A stretch of DNA of 64,000 bases from Ulota crispa (taxonomy: Eukaryota > Streptophyta > Bryopsida > Orthotrichales > Orthotrichaceae), in the NCBI GenBank assembly GCA_963920765.1, contig OY987242.1, positions 26,870,002 to 26,934,001 of the forward strand. The letters are read 5' to 3'. A program made the position numbers and the translations under genes. Each line of letters opens with the position of its first letter. Within the stretch, counting starts at the first letter, position 1. Of the stretch, positions 23,348-37,097 are shown piece by piece. Below the pieces are notes generated by a model. The model was not told the origin of the DNA, searched no databases, and worked only from the letters and a program-made list of their open reading frames with translations.

Positions 23348-23904
23348 TACAGTACCCTAAAGAAAGAGTACACACGTCCCTCCTATAAGATTCAAAGAAG
23401 TTTGTACTATAAATATATTAGTTTTTGGCAAAAGAAACATATCATCATGTTTAAAGGTACAAACTTTATGACAATGTACAAGTCAAATAACAAAAACTAA
23501 TTTTCATTCAGAAATACATATTTTACTAAATTAGGTCATAATCACCCTAACATTAAGATCTTTATAGATTTTTTTTAAAAATTCTTTTGGAAATGTTTGT
23601 TTGAAACAAAGATGTGCATATGGATGTCTCCTACATATCCGTGCAACTAATCTCAAAAATTCATCACCAATGTTTTTAAATCTATTTTCTTGTAAAGCCA
23701 TGATTTTGACATAAAACAATTTATCAAAAATAAAATTTTGGTTTTTAGTAGCTGAAATTTGGTATACTTGATCATGATTGCACAAGCTTCACATGTAAAA
23801 AATCTGAGGATAAAATGTAAATTATATTCTTTGTTATACCAACTTTTATGAATACCATGAGAGGGACTTATGTACTCTTTCTTTTGGGTACTGTACAGCA
23901 GCAT
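23348..23904. mobile_element. Second inverted-repeat element, TACAGTACCC...AAAGAAAGAGTAC termini
   Basis: TACAGTACCCTAAAGAAAGA at the left and TCTTTCTTTTGGGTACTGTA at the right are inverted. The arms continue with weaker similarity (GTCCCTCCTATAAG versus the inverse of CATGAGAGGGAC). The ends match those of the adjacent foldback, so it is the same family. Confidence 0.65.
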
Positions 23905-26236
23905 CGCTTGTACAGCATCGCTTAAAGGTTAACTTTACTCTAAGACAAAGGCCGTTTTGGAGTCCCAATCTAAGGTTCAACTCTTTTAAAAATAGCCCCA
24001 AGGCTTTTATGATGAGTGAAGATCGAAATTTTGAAATTTCATTTTATTGTTCAAATGGTCGAGCAAAGATTTGGCACAACCCCAAGGTCAAGAATTAGGT
24101 TCACAAAATGAATGAAAGACCAATTTGTGACACTGAGGAATGTTGCCATTTTTCAATAATTTAATAAACTTCCTTTTTTGGGGAAATTTCAATAACATAA
24201 GATGGAATTGACATCTCAATGGCTTTACTTGCTTGCCTTTTGCAACATTTTATCTTTAGAAATATTTCAAGTGTCCTACTTATGGCTTCTATTTTTTGGG
24301 TTTTAGGACTTCTAAGCATCTTCCATTGGGATCATTCTTAAAAACACTTGTGCTGAAATTTTTGATAAAAACTGCCCTATGTTTTAATGGCTGCCCAATC
24401 CCCAAGAAAATTTTGAGTTTCACCAACAAGTATCTGACATTTCTCATTTGCAACTAGTTTTTTGAGTGCATGCACTAAAATTGTATAGTGATTAGACTTT
24501 GTTTGAAATACTAGCCAATTCCTATCCAGTAGATTCAAAAGTGGACCAAGTGCTTTGCCGTTTTGTTTGGCCCACTTTTATTTTATTGGGGTTCATTGTA
24601 GCACGGACAATGCTATTTGGTGAGCTTAAAAGGGTGAGTCATGAGCGGGGATTCAAGATTTTGTGAGCAAGGAACGATATCTCAATTCAAACTCAAGGGA
24701 ATAACTAAAAATTAGTACGTTTTTCACAAAATAATAGTTTAAAATGTATAATTATAGGGCCCTATGTACATGGTTATAGGTGGAATTGATTATGTTGACA
24801 ATAAATCCCCAATCTTGCCTCAAGGCTCACGGATCCCCACTCATGAAATAGCATTCCCATTGAAGCAGCCTTTGCTTCTTGTGCAAAAAGGCCCTAAGAG
24901 CACACTTCTATGTGTTGGCCAAGTTGACCAATATCACAGAAGTTTATCAATGTTGGTAGAGCACATTCCTACATTGGCAAACAAATTTTTTGTTAATCAA
25001 TTCTATATGAGTAGGGGGAAACATATGATTTATTGAAATCGCATTATTGTAACAAAATTTGGAATGTGCTAAAACTTGCAATGTATTATTGTCAAATCTT
25101 TATAGAGTCTCACAAGTAGAGTTTAAAAAAAATCAAATAGGTGCATGATATATTGTTAGAAAGCTCTTAACAACGTCTTTCTAGTGGTGTATTATACGCC
25201 TCATTTGGAGCAAAAAAAAATGCAATTTTGATACGTGCTACAACAAGTCACATAATTGTGGTAACCTTGTATAGCAACTCAAATTCAACTCTTAAATTCA
25301 ACCATTCCACAATCAACCAAATATCTTGAAAAAAAAAAGCTTCCTCCTTGAAACATGTTGACCAAGTTTGTTGATCTTTTCTTACAAATAAGCCACACTT
25401 TCATGCATGAATAGTCCACTGTATGTCGTTTGTGGATTTTATTGAAATTAGCCTTGCTTGAAAGTCCTCTCTAAGGAGGTGGAGGAATACTATGGTGGGA
25501 TATTTGGTACAAGTCATTTTTTTCTAGCAAAATGGAGCCTAATTAGCAAAATTCTAACAAAGTTAAACCAATGTGGGCTAGTCCCTCCATTTATTACCCA
25601 ATGCCAAAGATCTGACAAAACCAAAAAAAATGCCCTGGTTCAGTAGCTACACTTGCTTAAACTTTCAGTAAGAAGTTCATGGCAGAAGTGGCCAGACAAA
25701 TTCTGTCAGGAATTGTGATTGCATTGCAGAAAATGTCATACCTCATGTTGCCTTCTTAAAAAGAGCCACGTGATCAATGTGCTATCCACACGGCCTACAC
25801 TACAAAAATCTGTAAAATAATTTCATATTGAGCTTACAACCTCATTCACTTACAAAAGAAGAGTTGAAAAATGTCTCAATATAATTTATTTTGTTTTATA
25901 GATTCTACTTCTTCTTGCACTACCACGGAGAATTTTAATCCCATTAGAAAAAACTTTGGCTTGGCTATACAAGAGATTTTTTTGTATAGATTTTATATTT
26001 TACTTGATGTTGTTGCTTGGTACTGGATTTGCTGTGATGCACTCTGGATGTCCACACAAGACTATGTAAAATAGTTAACCATACAAGGGTGACTATGTTA
26101 TCCTTGATGCTTAGTAGATTTTTTTGCAAGAACTATAGCATGATTTTTAGAGGCAAACAATAAAGTGAATTTGGAGAAAATCCTACTCCAAACATACACT
26201 ATAATAGGTCATAAAAGGAAATTAGGTGTAAATATA
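23905..26236. other. Gene-free AT-rich stretch
   Basis: The longest open frame (24764-25036, plus) has no recognisable domain and no splice-supported extension. I see nothing else. Confidence 0.35.
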
Positions 26237-26643
26237 GGGAATTACTACAACGACACCCTAAATTGCAAATGGGACACCCCCTTTGAGAATGAAATTTGAT
26301 AATTTAGTGCTATTTTTGATTTATTAAATGGTCCATCATTCATTCAATCACAACATTACCACCTCCTTGAAAGAAAACATGACAAATACAAACTTTGTTG
26401 AAATATTATTACACAAATACTATTTTTTGATGTATTTTTGTTTTAAGTAACTCAATAGTCCTATATTTTTAGTTTGAAATTTCAGCACACCTATTTTTTT
26501 TTAGTATAGCCTTAGAATGATAAAGGTGAAACAAATCTTTTGATTCAAATTAAAAAATTAGCAAAATTAGCATTAAAAATCACATTGTCATGCTCATAGA
26601 GGGTGTCTCATTAGCAATTTAGGGTGTAGTTGTGGTAATTCCC
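26237..26643. mobile_element. MITE with GGGAATTACTACAACGACACCC termini
   Basis: The termini are inverted repeats of over 20 bp (GGGAATTAC and GTAATTCCC outermost). It is related to 55221-55939, sharing ACACCCTAAATTGC-type ends and the internal ACCTCCTTGAAAGAAA segment. Confidence 0.75.
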
Positions 26644-26649
26644 TAAATA

Positions 26650-28074
26650 TATTATACATTGCTAAGAAGATGTATTTTCTTTCCAAAAATCACATTTTTT
26701 TAGTTAAAAAAAAATTCAATGTATAAGCCCATTTGGCCAAATGCAAAAATGAGTGACTTTTGTTATAGTCTTGGGGGGTCACACCTCTTTACGATTAGAT
26801 ACCACCTGCAATAATAGGGTAATTAAATGGGGGGTATTTAAATTTTTTAAGGTAATTTTTTCCTCCCTTTCTTTAGATAAAAAGCTACTTTAGAGTATTT
26901 TAAGGTACCCAATGCTTATTTCTAAATGGTTATATGACCTAATTTTTCAAACCCTATTTTTTTTATAATCACAAAACTATCATAAGAAAAAATTATGTGC
27001 ATACAATGGGTTTAAAAAAGACTTTAGCTCTTACAAGCATTTGAATTACAGAAAAACGCCTTTGAAAGAGAAAACATAGCAATCATCATGAAGCTAAAGC
27101 AAATAACCAATCAGTCCTACACCACACACAATCTTATGTAGACAACCAATTACACTCCCCCACCACACAGAAGCTTAACCCATGAGCCTTGCCATGATTG
27201 CCTAGTCGACATTATATTGTCGATGGGCCCACAAACTTTACCTCACTTTTTCTCTCAATCCGTACAGTGAAAATAGCCATGGTTGGTCCTCATCAGCAAA
27301 GAAGGTAGTCATTTTTCCAAATCCTACAATCACTTTTTTTGGATGTAATTTTCCAAGCTGTGGTGGCCCTTAAACCCCCCATTTTCTCCTAAATCCTAAA
27401 ATAACTCTAGGCGCTCAGGGGTTAAGCAAAGAACCTATCACAATTCCACATCACACATAAGCTTGCACAATCCTGCCTATCTGTCCAAGTAATTTTGAAC
27501 AAATTTCCCTCCATTCTTCTCAAAACTTGGACAGAATGTACTTAATTTTTCATTCAAACTTGTCAAACAATAATAATCAAACTCATCCTACTAAACATTT
27601 TTTAGAGGATCCTATATTTCTTACTCTATTTTTTTCTATGGAACTCTGAAATGAAGGCATTATTCACCACCCTATTTTACATATAATGAAGTAAGAGACA
27701 TATTTTTGATGCTATGGTATTTCTAACAAATATATAAAATTTACCTCCAATGAATAAATTGACCCTATTTTTTATCTCACGTAGTTTACTAAAAATTGGA
27801 GAGTAACCCCCTAAGGTTATAGTTGTGCTGCCCTAGTATTGTACTAGAATTAAACTAGTTTTCTTGAACACAAGCTTTGGGGATGTGCATTATTATCCTT
27901 AAAGAATGTTGCAAGTAGTTTGCCCCTTTGGATTGTAGATTTTTTTTTGGATCCTTGATTGAAGATCAAATTGTTGCTTTTTTCTAGCATTGATAACGTT
28001 ATTTAGCAAGTCAAAGTGTTTTCCATAACAAATGATTACAAATAAAACAATTTGCAGTTGTCAAATTTTGAAGT
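26650..28074. other. Gene-free AT-rich stretch containing a probable TTAA element
   Basis: Within it, 27179-27421 is flanked by TTAA (27175-27178 and 27422-27425) and ends GGCGCTCAGGGG, matching the right end of the 32881-33655 family. The left end CCCATGAGCC is a poorer match. I see no exon. Confidence 0.4.
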
Positions 28075-28078
28075 TTAA

Positions 28079-28304
28079 CCCTTAAAGGACCATAGGACAT
28101 AGTATATACGCTGTTGTATAATTGACATTTGCTACCAAAAAGAAGTTTTAATTTGGAATATCTAGTAGCTCACTAGAACGGCTTTGATCTATTCTTCAAC
28201 TTCTTTGTTGATCTCAAATGTAATAAAGGTGTGAATGTAGTCCAAATACAAGAAAAACACCTCATATTCTACTGGTTGCAGGAGCACGCTGTGTCCTTTA
28301 GGGA
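28079..28304. mobile_element. TTAA-flanked MITE, short family, 226 bp
   Basis: CCCTTAAAGGACC at the left and GTCCTTTAGGGA at the right are flanked by TTAA (28075-28078 and 28305-28308). It is the cleanest member of the group with 6674-6906 and 52491-52717. Confidence 0.8.
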
Positions 28305-28308
28305 TTAA

Positions 28309-29070
28309 ACCTTATTAAGTAGAGACTATAAAGCTACACATGTTTAGGCTATATTGTCCACTAATAACACCCGATAAGCATAGATTAATACTGTTTAGTT
28401 AACAACAAAAAATAATAATTGTTGGACCAATGGTAGAATGTAATTCTCATATATATTCTCCCAGATGTAGGCCCTTAATGTGAAGTGTCGAATAAACGGA
28501 CTTTTGATTCACTTTGGCTCCAAAAACAAACACTACATTATTTTATTTTTCCCTGTATCTTTATTAAATTCATCAAATGACATTATGTTGTATTTTTTGC
28601 TTTGATTATTTAAAAATAAAAGTTCGTAACACTCAATGAAATAATTCAACCTTTCAAAGTTCATTTTAATTGAAAATAACATAATTAGAGCGTAGTGTCA
28701 TTTTTCATTTTGCAATAGTACCTCTTTTAAACGAGAGTGTGTAAATTACGACCATACATATACCTCTAGTAAAATATATATAATTAAAATCTTATTAAAA
28801 TAGCTTCTCTGAAAGGTTGCAAATTATACTTCATATGAACGTTTAGCATAAATTACATTCATAATAGACATACAATGTCTGTGTTTTGTAAATAGTTTGT
28901 GTAGTGTTTAACATTGACATTGTATTTTCTTTAGCTGAATTTTTTTTGAATATAAATTTTATTTTTCATACAGAAATTATATCACAAAATGTGTCTAAAA
29001 AAATGTTTGAAGAGAATTTGGATTTAGTGATTTGGGAGGCTTGAGTTTCATTAGCTAATATACTTCATTT
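28309..29070. other. Gene-free AT-rich stretch before the gap
   Basis: No supported feature was found. The sequence runs into the assembly gap. Confidence 0.35.
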
Positions 29071-29270
29071 NNNNNNNNNNNNNNNNNNNNNNNNNNNNNN
29101 NNNNNNNNNNNNNNNNNNNNNNNNNNNNNNNNNNNNNNNNNNNNNNNNNNNNNNNNNNNNNNNNNNNNNNNNNNNNNNNNNNNNNNNNNNNNNNNNNNNN
29201 NNNNNNNNNNNNNNNNNNNNNNNNNNNNNNNNNNNNNNNNNNNNNNNNNNNNNNNNNNNNNNNNNNNNNN
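29071..29270. other. Assembly gap, exactly 200 N
   Basis: A run of exactly 200 undetermined bases. The round number suggests a scaffolding placeholder rather than a measured gap, so the true distance is unknown. Confidence 0.97.
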
Positions 29271-30018
29271 TATGCGTTCCCAAGAATCTAGGTTTTTCCT
29301 AAACCCATCATCACCTTAAAGAATTGCCACGTGGTCCATTAAGCAACATGAAAGAACAATCCATAAAGAAATACGATTCACCACCATAGAGACAGCCATG
29401 TTTTTACAAAAATGCATATATGCACATTTATACCTACCTACAAACAAAATCAAACATAAAAAATGATTCATACCCATAAACCATGCTTGACATTGCCATC
29501 CATACGTTTAGATCTTCTATACGCATTTGTATTCTTTATTAGTATGAGTTTTTCCAAAACACAAAAAGGCCTTGCCCACCCCAAAATCGACCATGAACCT
29601 CAATGGGTTGATAACTTCACCTAACTATGACTCAAACTTAGCCAATATAAGTTATTACTTTGAATTTTGACTTGGCTAGATAAATGTTGCTACCTTGAAG
29701 TTTGACTAATCAATAACTTTGTTGTTTTTATTTTTTTGGTTATAATTTGCTCAACCTTTTATTAGGGAAATTCCGGTTTTGACCAATTTTTTGCCATTTG
29801 GTTTGCTTGACCTTTTGTTGTCTTTTGGATTGCCCCACTCATTGCTCTTTCCATCTAATATTTGTCTAATGCAAGGTCTAATGAAAACTTCTCCTTTACG
29901 TAAACTCCCTTAATGAGCCTTAGCTAATTTCCATAAATTTGTATTACTTGTTATTTTTATCTCCTATACTTTGACCATCTGAGCCTCTGATTTTCCCCTT
30001 TATCTTTTCTTTTTTGGG

Positions 30019-30063
<45 letters not shown>

Positions 30064-30210
30064 TATTTATTTTGTAAAATTTAAAATTTAATCATTATAA
30101 TAATTATTGTTGGATTTTTAATATTATTATTACTTACTCCAAACATTTACAAAAACATGTACCCTTAAAATCAGTGCCTTCCTTACATCAAACATTGCAT
30201 TTAGATCATC
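29271..30210. other. Gene-free stretch with a TTA microsatellite
   Basis: An uninterrupted (TTA)n/(ATT)n run occupies about 30020-30063. Nothing else is supported. Confidence 0.6.
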
Positions 30211-30214
30211 TTAA

Positions 30215-30989
30215 CCCCTGAGCGCCCTAGCGCCTCATATATCGCCTCCCATGATTTCAAAGCCTTGGTTTGAAGCATTAAATCTAACTTTTTGATCTTG
30301 CTATAAACTACAATTATGAAGGCTTTCAAGTTGTTCATGCCAATGGAGAAATGGTTAGGAAAGCCAAATGTTGTACAAGTGTTGCAAGATATTTGATTGG
30401 GTGAAATACCATATGGGGCGTGGTGGCCACTTACGGGGTGTGGTAGCAAGCAACATTTCACAGGCTGCAACTAGTTAATATCCCTTGCAAGCTTCCTTGT
30501 GTAAGCTTTGTGGTAGCAGGAAAGTTGTCAACAAGGGTTCAAGCATGTTCTAGACCCTTATTATGGCAATTGTCACCAACTGTGTCGGTCATTGTTTTCC
30601 ATGCACTAATGATTTGAAGCCCTAAAACTTGACATAAAAAGAAGAGAAATCTTCAATAATTTACAAGTGTGTGCATTCACATCTATGCTTGCTGCTCACA
30701 AAATTTAAGAAGAATTAGGGGCTTATAGAATTTTGTAAAAATCATGAAGTAGCAACTACCTACCAAAAAATGAGATTCTATCATCACATATTGTTTGATC
30801 AAATGTTATAATCTCCCATCTCCCACAATCAATTGTTCCCAAAATTTGCAAGCCATTTTAAAAGTAGGTGTTCCACTATTTTCAATGGTCACTTTTTGTG
30901 GGTCATCCAATTGACCAAGATACGATGCATCAAAGTTGTCGGTCTCCAAAAACCTTGATTTTTGTGAAATTGGCATGGGTGCTCAAGGG
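30215..30989. mobile_element. TTAA-flanked element, CCCCTGAGCGCCC family, 775 bp
   Basis: CCCCTGAGCGCCC at the left and GGGTGCTCAAGGG at the right are flanked by TTAA (30211-30214 and 30990-30993). It is highly similar to 32881-33655 over its whole length. The minus-strand frame inside is short and unrecognised. Confidence 0.88.
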
Positions 30990-30993
30990 TTAA

Positions 30994-32876
30994 CAATTAG
31001 GTTGCCTTACCTTTAAAAGTTACTTCATAACTCATTGCTTAGCCATGTGGAGGTGCATGCAACTTTTTAGATACTAGGATTTCACATGGTCAACGACTTG
31101 GATATTGTTAGTTTATTTTTGTGCAGCTTCATTTTTGTTACCAAACCCTTTGAAATTTTTTTATTGCAATAATTATGGATGATTCTTTTTGTGGTGACCA
31201 TAAATGTTTGTATAGTGTAAAATGTAGAGAAATTACTATGAGGCAACCTAAACACTATATTCAGTGTATTCTAAAAAGGGTTGACTTCACCAAAAGTCAA
31301 GGGGCAAGACCCATGTAGGGGGTAGGCACTAGCTCAATAGCAGTTGACCGGAGATTACTTTATTTATTTGTTTTTTATTTTCTTCAAGGGGGTCAGGAGG
31401 ATGGCATGGCAATTCAATTCATGGGAAGGACATGGTCAGCCTGCTCAGCAACTGCAACCACAAAATCAAATTCGATTGGGACACCAAATTTGTCCCTTTA
31501 TGTCTAGCATTACTTTTACTTTTTCCAGCTACTCTTGAGCTTTTGGGCGTGTGGAGGTGGGTGACACACCATGTACTAAGAGCAGCTTCAATGGTCGCTC
31601 AGTATGTGAGCGCTGAATAGGACATATAGTGTTGGAATTCTAGGTTCTTATGCTTGAATCATTTGGACTGGGGAGGGACCTAATGATAAACGGAATTTGT
31701 ATTGCTAGCTTAGGCAGGTGACAATGCAATATTTCAAAAAGTAACTAAAACTCAACTCACTTGTTGTCACAGTGTTCATAACATTCAGTAGCAGTCAGCT
31801 TCATTGCCCTCCCTTCAAGTAAAGAGTGTGGAATATTTCACATCCATCAGTAGCTAAGAGGACACTTAGTTGAATTTGTCAAAGAATTCATGAAAGAGAG
31901 GCTCAGTTTAGTGCACATACGTCGATGTAGGGGCTAGCCATGTCAGAAAAATTATTTAAAAAAAAAAACTATTTTTATTATTATTATTTTTGTCATGATG
32001 AAGTTTGTGGATGATACTTGAAGAGAGGGAAAGGCAGCCTCTCTTTAGGCTACTGAATGTTATGTTGTTGTCCATACTTCTTGCTTCACGCAGTAAAAAA
32101 TTGCAAAATGTTGCTTAATTGCTCTTGATTGGCAAGCACCTCAATTAGAAGCATTAGTTATTGTTATTATTGGGTCCTTGTTTCTCTATTCACCCCCATC
32201 TTACAATTTTGCACTTACATGAAGCGTCGGTCGAGACTGCAATACCCTCACTACTTTGGGTATCTCAAAATACACAAGAAAAACTGAAAAAGGGATATAT
32301 TTTTTGTTTTTGGGGTGGTGAAGGGTTAAATTCCACAAGGGTAAATTTTGAAGAACAAAAAACAGATCTCATGCAGCGTTTTTAATTTGATTTGTTTTTT
32401 AGAGTATTGTTTACATTTCAAAGAATGTTAAAATAGTAAAAATAGACATTGTGATGACGTCGTATACTTTTCACTTTCAAAATAATAGAAATAATCAATT
32501 CAACAATACCATTTTGGTTTCTTCTAAATCCAAAAGTTCTGTCCAATATTTTATGAACGTCGAAGTTCTTAATTCTTATGGTGATATGACTCTTGGTTTT
32601 GGGCCTCTTAACAGCTAGAGTATGTTTGATTGGAGGCCTAGAACGCGTGTAGGTAATGGAAAAATGGACAAATCATTCACTTGTACAAATTCATCCAAAA
32701 ACAAGCCGTTATTAGGAACAAACATCCAAAGATGAACTAACCTAATATTTCTTTTAGAGGAATTTAGCAATCTCATCTTTTCTTTTCACCCAATTGTTTT
32801 CAGTTGTAAGGCAGCCAGAGTCAAAATTATGTAAAATTTTGACAAAAATATGCTTAAAACAAAAATGAGCTACTTC
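30994..32876. other. Gene-free stretch
   Basis: Several short open frames (for example 31344-31538) show no domain. I see no bounded repeat. Confidence 0.35.
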
Positions 32877-32880
32877 TTAA

Positions 32881-33655
32881 CCCCTGAGTGCCCAGCTCCC
32901 CATATATCGCCTCCTATTATTTTCAATCCCTATTTTGAGGGACTAGATCTAACTTTTTGGTCTTACTTTATACTACAATTATGAAGGCATTCAAGTTGTC
33001 CGTACCAATGGAGTAATGGCAAGGAAAGTCAAATGTTGTACAAGTGCTACAAGAGATTTGATTGGGTGAACACATCATATGGGGAGTGGTGGCACCGTAC
33101 TAGGTGTGCTAGCAAGTAGCATTTTATAGGCTACAACCAGTCAATATCCCTTGCAAGCTTCCTTGTATAAGCTTTGTGGTAGCAGGAAAGTTGTCAACAA
33201 GGGTTCAAGCATGTTCTAGACCCTTATTATGGCAATTGTCACCAACTGTGCCGGTCATTATTTTCCGTGCAATAGCGATTTGAAGCCCTAAAACTTGACA
33301 TAAAAAGAAGTGCAATCTTTGATAAATTACAAGTGTGTGCATTCACATCTAATCTTGCTACTCACAAAATTTGAGATGAATCCAAGGCTTATAGAATTTT
33401 GTAAAAATCATCAAATAGCAACTACCTACCAAAAAATGAGGTTTTGTCATCACATGTTGTTTGATCAAATGTTATAATCTCTCATCTCCCGAAGTAAATT
33501 GTTCCCAAACTTTGCAAACCATTTTCTAAGTAGGTGCTCTACTACATTCAATGATCTCTTTTTGCGGATCATCCAATTGACCAAGATACAATGCATCAAA
33601 GCGGTCGGTCACCAAAAACCTTGATTTTTGTGAAAACAGCCTGGGCGCTCAGGGG
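32881..33655. mobile_element. TTAA-flanked element, CCCCTGAGTGCCC family, 775 bp
   Basis: CCCCTGAGTGCCC at the left and GGGCGCTCAGGGG at the right are flanked by TTAA (32877-32880 and 33656-33659). It has the same orientation and the same length as 30215-30989. Long identical runs include the stretch around CTTTGTGGTAGCAGGAAAGT. Confidence 0.9.
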
Positions 33656-33713
33656 TTAACCTTTAAATGTTTCTAAAGCATTAGATATAATGCCATATAA
33701 TTGGCATTTATTA

Positions 33714-34103
33714 AGGTAGTGTGCTCAAATCATGACCCCTCTCTTGTAGAGTGTCCTATAGGTAACTTAGGAATGGATATCAAGTGGTGGACCTCTATAA
33801 ATCATTAAAAAAATGAGTGTTCTATAGCAAGAGCCAATCATATTCCTCAATTTCACCTCATCTCTTTACAAGCTGCAAGGGAACTATTTATGGGAGACTC
33901 AGACTCACAAATAGGTGTTTACTACAAAAAACTTTGAAAATTTGTCAACAATTCAATAATGCTTCAAAGAATATGAAAAAATTGAGTTACAATTGGCATC
34001 TACTTCTCTTTGTCTGAAAATTAAACAAAAAATCTTCATGTCTCAAAAAGCCCATGAAAAAGTAAACTAGTCCTTAAAGTGACAATTTTAGAGCATACTA
34101 CCT
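33714..34103. mobile_element. AGGTAG-family MITE, about 390 bp
   Basis: AGGTAGTGTGCTC and GAGCATACTACCT are inverted termini, with TA on the left. The interior (AGAGCCAATCAT, CTCTTTACAA, TTTCTCTTTGTCT) matches 44321-44719 and 54721-55143. Confidence 0.75.
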
Positions 34104-35500
34104 CACCATCAAGAAGTTTTAATTTGGGATCTCAAATAATACACTAGAACTACGTTGACCTATATTTAAACTTTTTGTTGATCTTGAATGTAGTAAAGAA
34201 CACCATATTTGTTAAATTGGAAAAAACGGAGGTACCATTTTGTACTCCACCTTAAACCCAAAAAGTTACCTTAACCCCTAAAGGACCATGGCCTTTATTT
34301 TGTCAAAAGACACTCAAAATTGCCACCTCTATGGCAAAGAGTAAAAAAGTTTGAAAATCAGGCATTCTGCATATTTGACCATAGGATCTTGTGCTAGACT
34401 ACTATAAGATGTTTCATACAAAACTCAAGAACTTTGACCACACAGATTGGAAGATATATGCATTTAAAGTGTAAAAAACAACTATTTTTGCACCTTGCTT
34501 GACTAGATTTTTTAACTTTGAACATTTTTAACTTAATACTTTTGTACCACAGAGTTTGGAATTCTATTTTTGCATGGTGGGAAGTTGAGTTGGGAATCTT
34601 GGGAATTTTAAAAAAAACAAAAAAAAACTTAATTTTCATTCTTTAAAAAAACATTAGGTAGAAGAAGGTATGAGATTGAACAAAAACTTAAATTGCTAAT
34701 AACCGTGCAATGGAATTGAAATGCAATAATCCCAATGGTGAGATTGTTCTAGAAAGCAAACTTCACCCTCTCCAACAACTTTTTTAGAAAAAATGTTAAA
34801 CCTGCATTCAAAAATGAAGTTTATAAGTTATTTTTTCAAGAAGATGCTTGAGTTGCCCAAAAAACAAGATTGTTCATAACTTTCTCATAACTAGTCCAAA
34901 TGGAATGAATCAAAGCTTCAGATGTGGAAAAAGATATAATCTATAAGAAAAAAGAATTAATTTTTTTTTCAAGTTTTTATGAGATTTTTTTTTGCTGCCC
35001 CTAGTCCCCAAATTTGTGCTTATTTGGGCATAACTTTTGCTCCTTAACATAGATTGGAATAAAAATTATATTCCCCAAAAGCTAATGTGTTTCTCTATCT
35101 TCAAAAAAAGTTTAAAAAAATGAGGACAAAAATTGAGGCTATAGGTACCTACCCAAAATCCCATTTGTCCCCCATAGGGACAATGGTCCTTCACAAGTTA
35201 AACCAAATTCAAAGGTATCATATTCAAATTGAGCCACTAGGATTTTTTCCCTTGCAAATTCCTTGTCTCAGGTGAGAACACGTGTACCAAAAACGTTACG
35301 AGCTCAATTTTAGGTGACCACCTAAAACCTTCAGAAGTCCCAAAATGTACTCTTTTTCCTAGTTTAACGAATATGGTGTTAAAGGTGTCAATCCATTCCA
35401 AATACAAGAAAAATACCTCGTATTGTATTTGCTGCACGCTTAGACATTCAAGTGTTGATGAATATACTTAAGCGAGAGTAGAATGTCCTTTCTGTAATTT
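34104..35500. other. Gene-free stretch with TTAA-element remnants
   Basis: TTAACCCCTAAAGGACCATGG at 34271 is a left end of the short TTAA family, and 34125-34200 matches the interior of that family. The pieces are rearranged or broken and no complete element could be bounded. Confidence 0.4.
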
Positions 35501-37097
35501 CAATTGTATACATAAACAATTACCAATCAGTACTTGAATAGCAGGTGGAGATTGCAACATCCCACTCACACCATTCTACCCACAGTACTACTCAGTCACT
35601 GCCTCTCTGGATGGCAGATGGCTTGAATCTTGTCACCATCGGTACTTCAAAAAAATATGAGTCAATTTGATGGTTATCAGGTCACTTACAAGGATGTGAC
35701 TTGAAGGGTCAATGAAATACCTTTTAAATGTTTCACAATCTGGAGAAGCTAAGGGCAAACTTAATCAGCCATAGTGCTTAGCATTTTTTGACTTTGGAAA
35801 ACTTCAACCCCCAAAAATTTCATGCTTCTTGTAAAAAACTTGCATCAATATCATGACTCCGTAACTACTTGTTTCCGCAGTTCTCTAACTCCCTGGAAGT
35901 TGGCCCTAAGTACCCCATTAGAGGGCAGCAACACAACAGATCAAGTTAACCAATATAAGCTGTTTTCACAAATGTGTGGATAAACTTGGCAAATCTTCAG
36001 CCAAATATTTGATAGCTACAAAAGAATAAAGGAAATACCACAGTATAAGACTTGAGAGTAAAGCACATTTGGCAGAGTTTTTAGCCGCTTGAGCTAATTA
36101 TAAAGATCACTCTTGGGAAGGTTAGTTTGTAAAAATTCTCCTGTAATGGATCAGAACACCAAATCTAACAAATCCGGAAGATATTTGGAGTCCATTGCCT
36201 TACATTTCTCTTGCTATGATCTAACTTGGTTGGCCAACAAAATTAATTGCAAGAGAAACAAGAGAACCAGGTCAACGAAATCCTGGAAGTCAGAAGAATC
36301 CCTGTTGTCATAATAGAGATTCATCTGAATGCGACTGTAACAAGGTTCTCTGCCAAGTGACTTGCAGAGAATGGCTCTGACAAAGGCCTTTGATTAAAAG
36401 AATTCCTATTGACAGGGAAACTGTTGGCATAATGACAAGACGGCATTAATGGTGGAAATTGTCAAGGTAAATGGGATAAGGTTGAAGGACTTCGACAAAA
36501 AAGCAAGTTATTCAGCGACAAAGAAGAAAGCCTTCCCGAGAAAATAACGTTGAAAAAGTGAGCAAATACAAAGACTCATCACATCATGCTTGAGACTAAA
36601 AGTGGGAGTCACCAAAACAGTTGTGCGGCTTCTTTTTACTTCTAATAGTCGTACATAGATGATAAAAAAGCAAAGACTTTTGTACTTACATGGAAATAAA
36701 TGTGCCAAACAAAGGTTGAGTGAAAGACCTTGAATTCATTAACAAATGAACGCAGTCACTTTTGGTCCAAGACGTTTAAGAGTAGTGCTAGCGCTTGCAC
36801 AGCATGGTTGTCTTGCATTGTAAAACCCAAGCTTGTCAGGAATCTGATCAAACTGCAGAATTTTGAGAGTTCCAGAGCCTGCCAAAGGCCTGCTACACCT
36901 TAATTCTGACCACAAAAGCACCTACACGAATGCAACATCCCCTGTAAGTACAGAGACTCCATTCTACACGTTGAGAAGATTTCTAGAGTCACAAAGTACT
37001 CTAAGTACCAGCAATACAAAAAGAAAATTAAGTAGGTCCTCGACAAAAAAAAGTACTCTGTCATATTGGCAGCAGTCTCATAATGCCTTTTTTCATA
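35501..37097 (-). other. Downstream flank and probable 3' UTR of the TRAPP subunit gene
   Basis: Composition is less AT-rich than the repeat-dense intergenic sequence. The part nearest 37097 is likely 3' UTR. I looked for a further coding exon, and none with the expected C-terminal residues was found. Confidence 0.35.

Noticed and set aside
22502..23500. Mirror-image small open frames that look like paralogous proteins
   Set aside because: They exist because the DNA is a long inverted repeat. No start context or domain supports coding.
24764..25036. 90-codon plus-strand frame as a possible small gene
   Set aside because: Composition and lack of any recognised motif, signal or splice partners give no support. 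It may be chance in AT-rich DNA.
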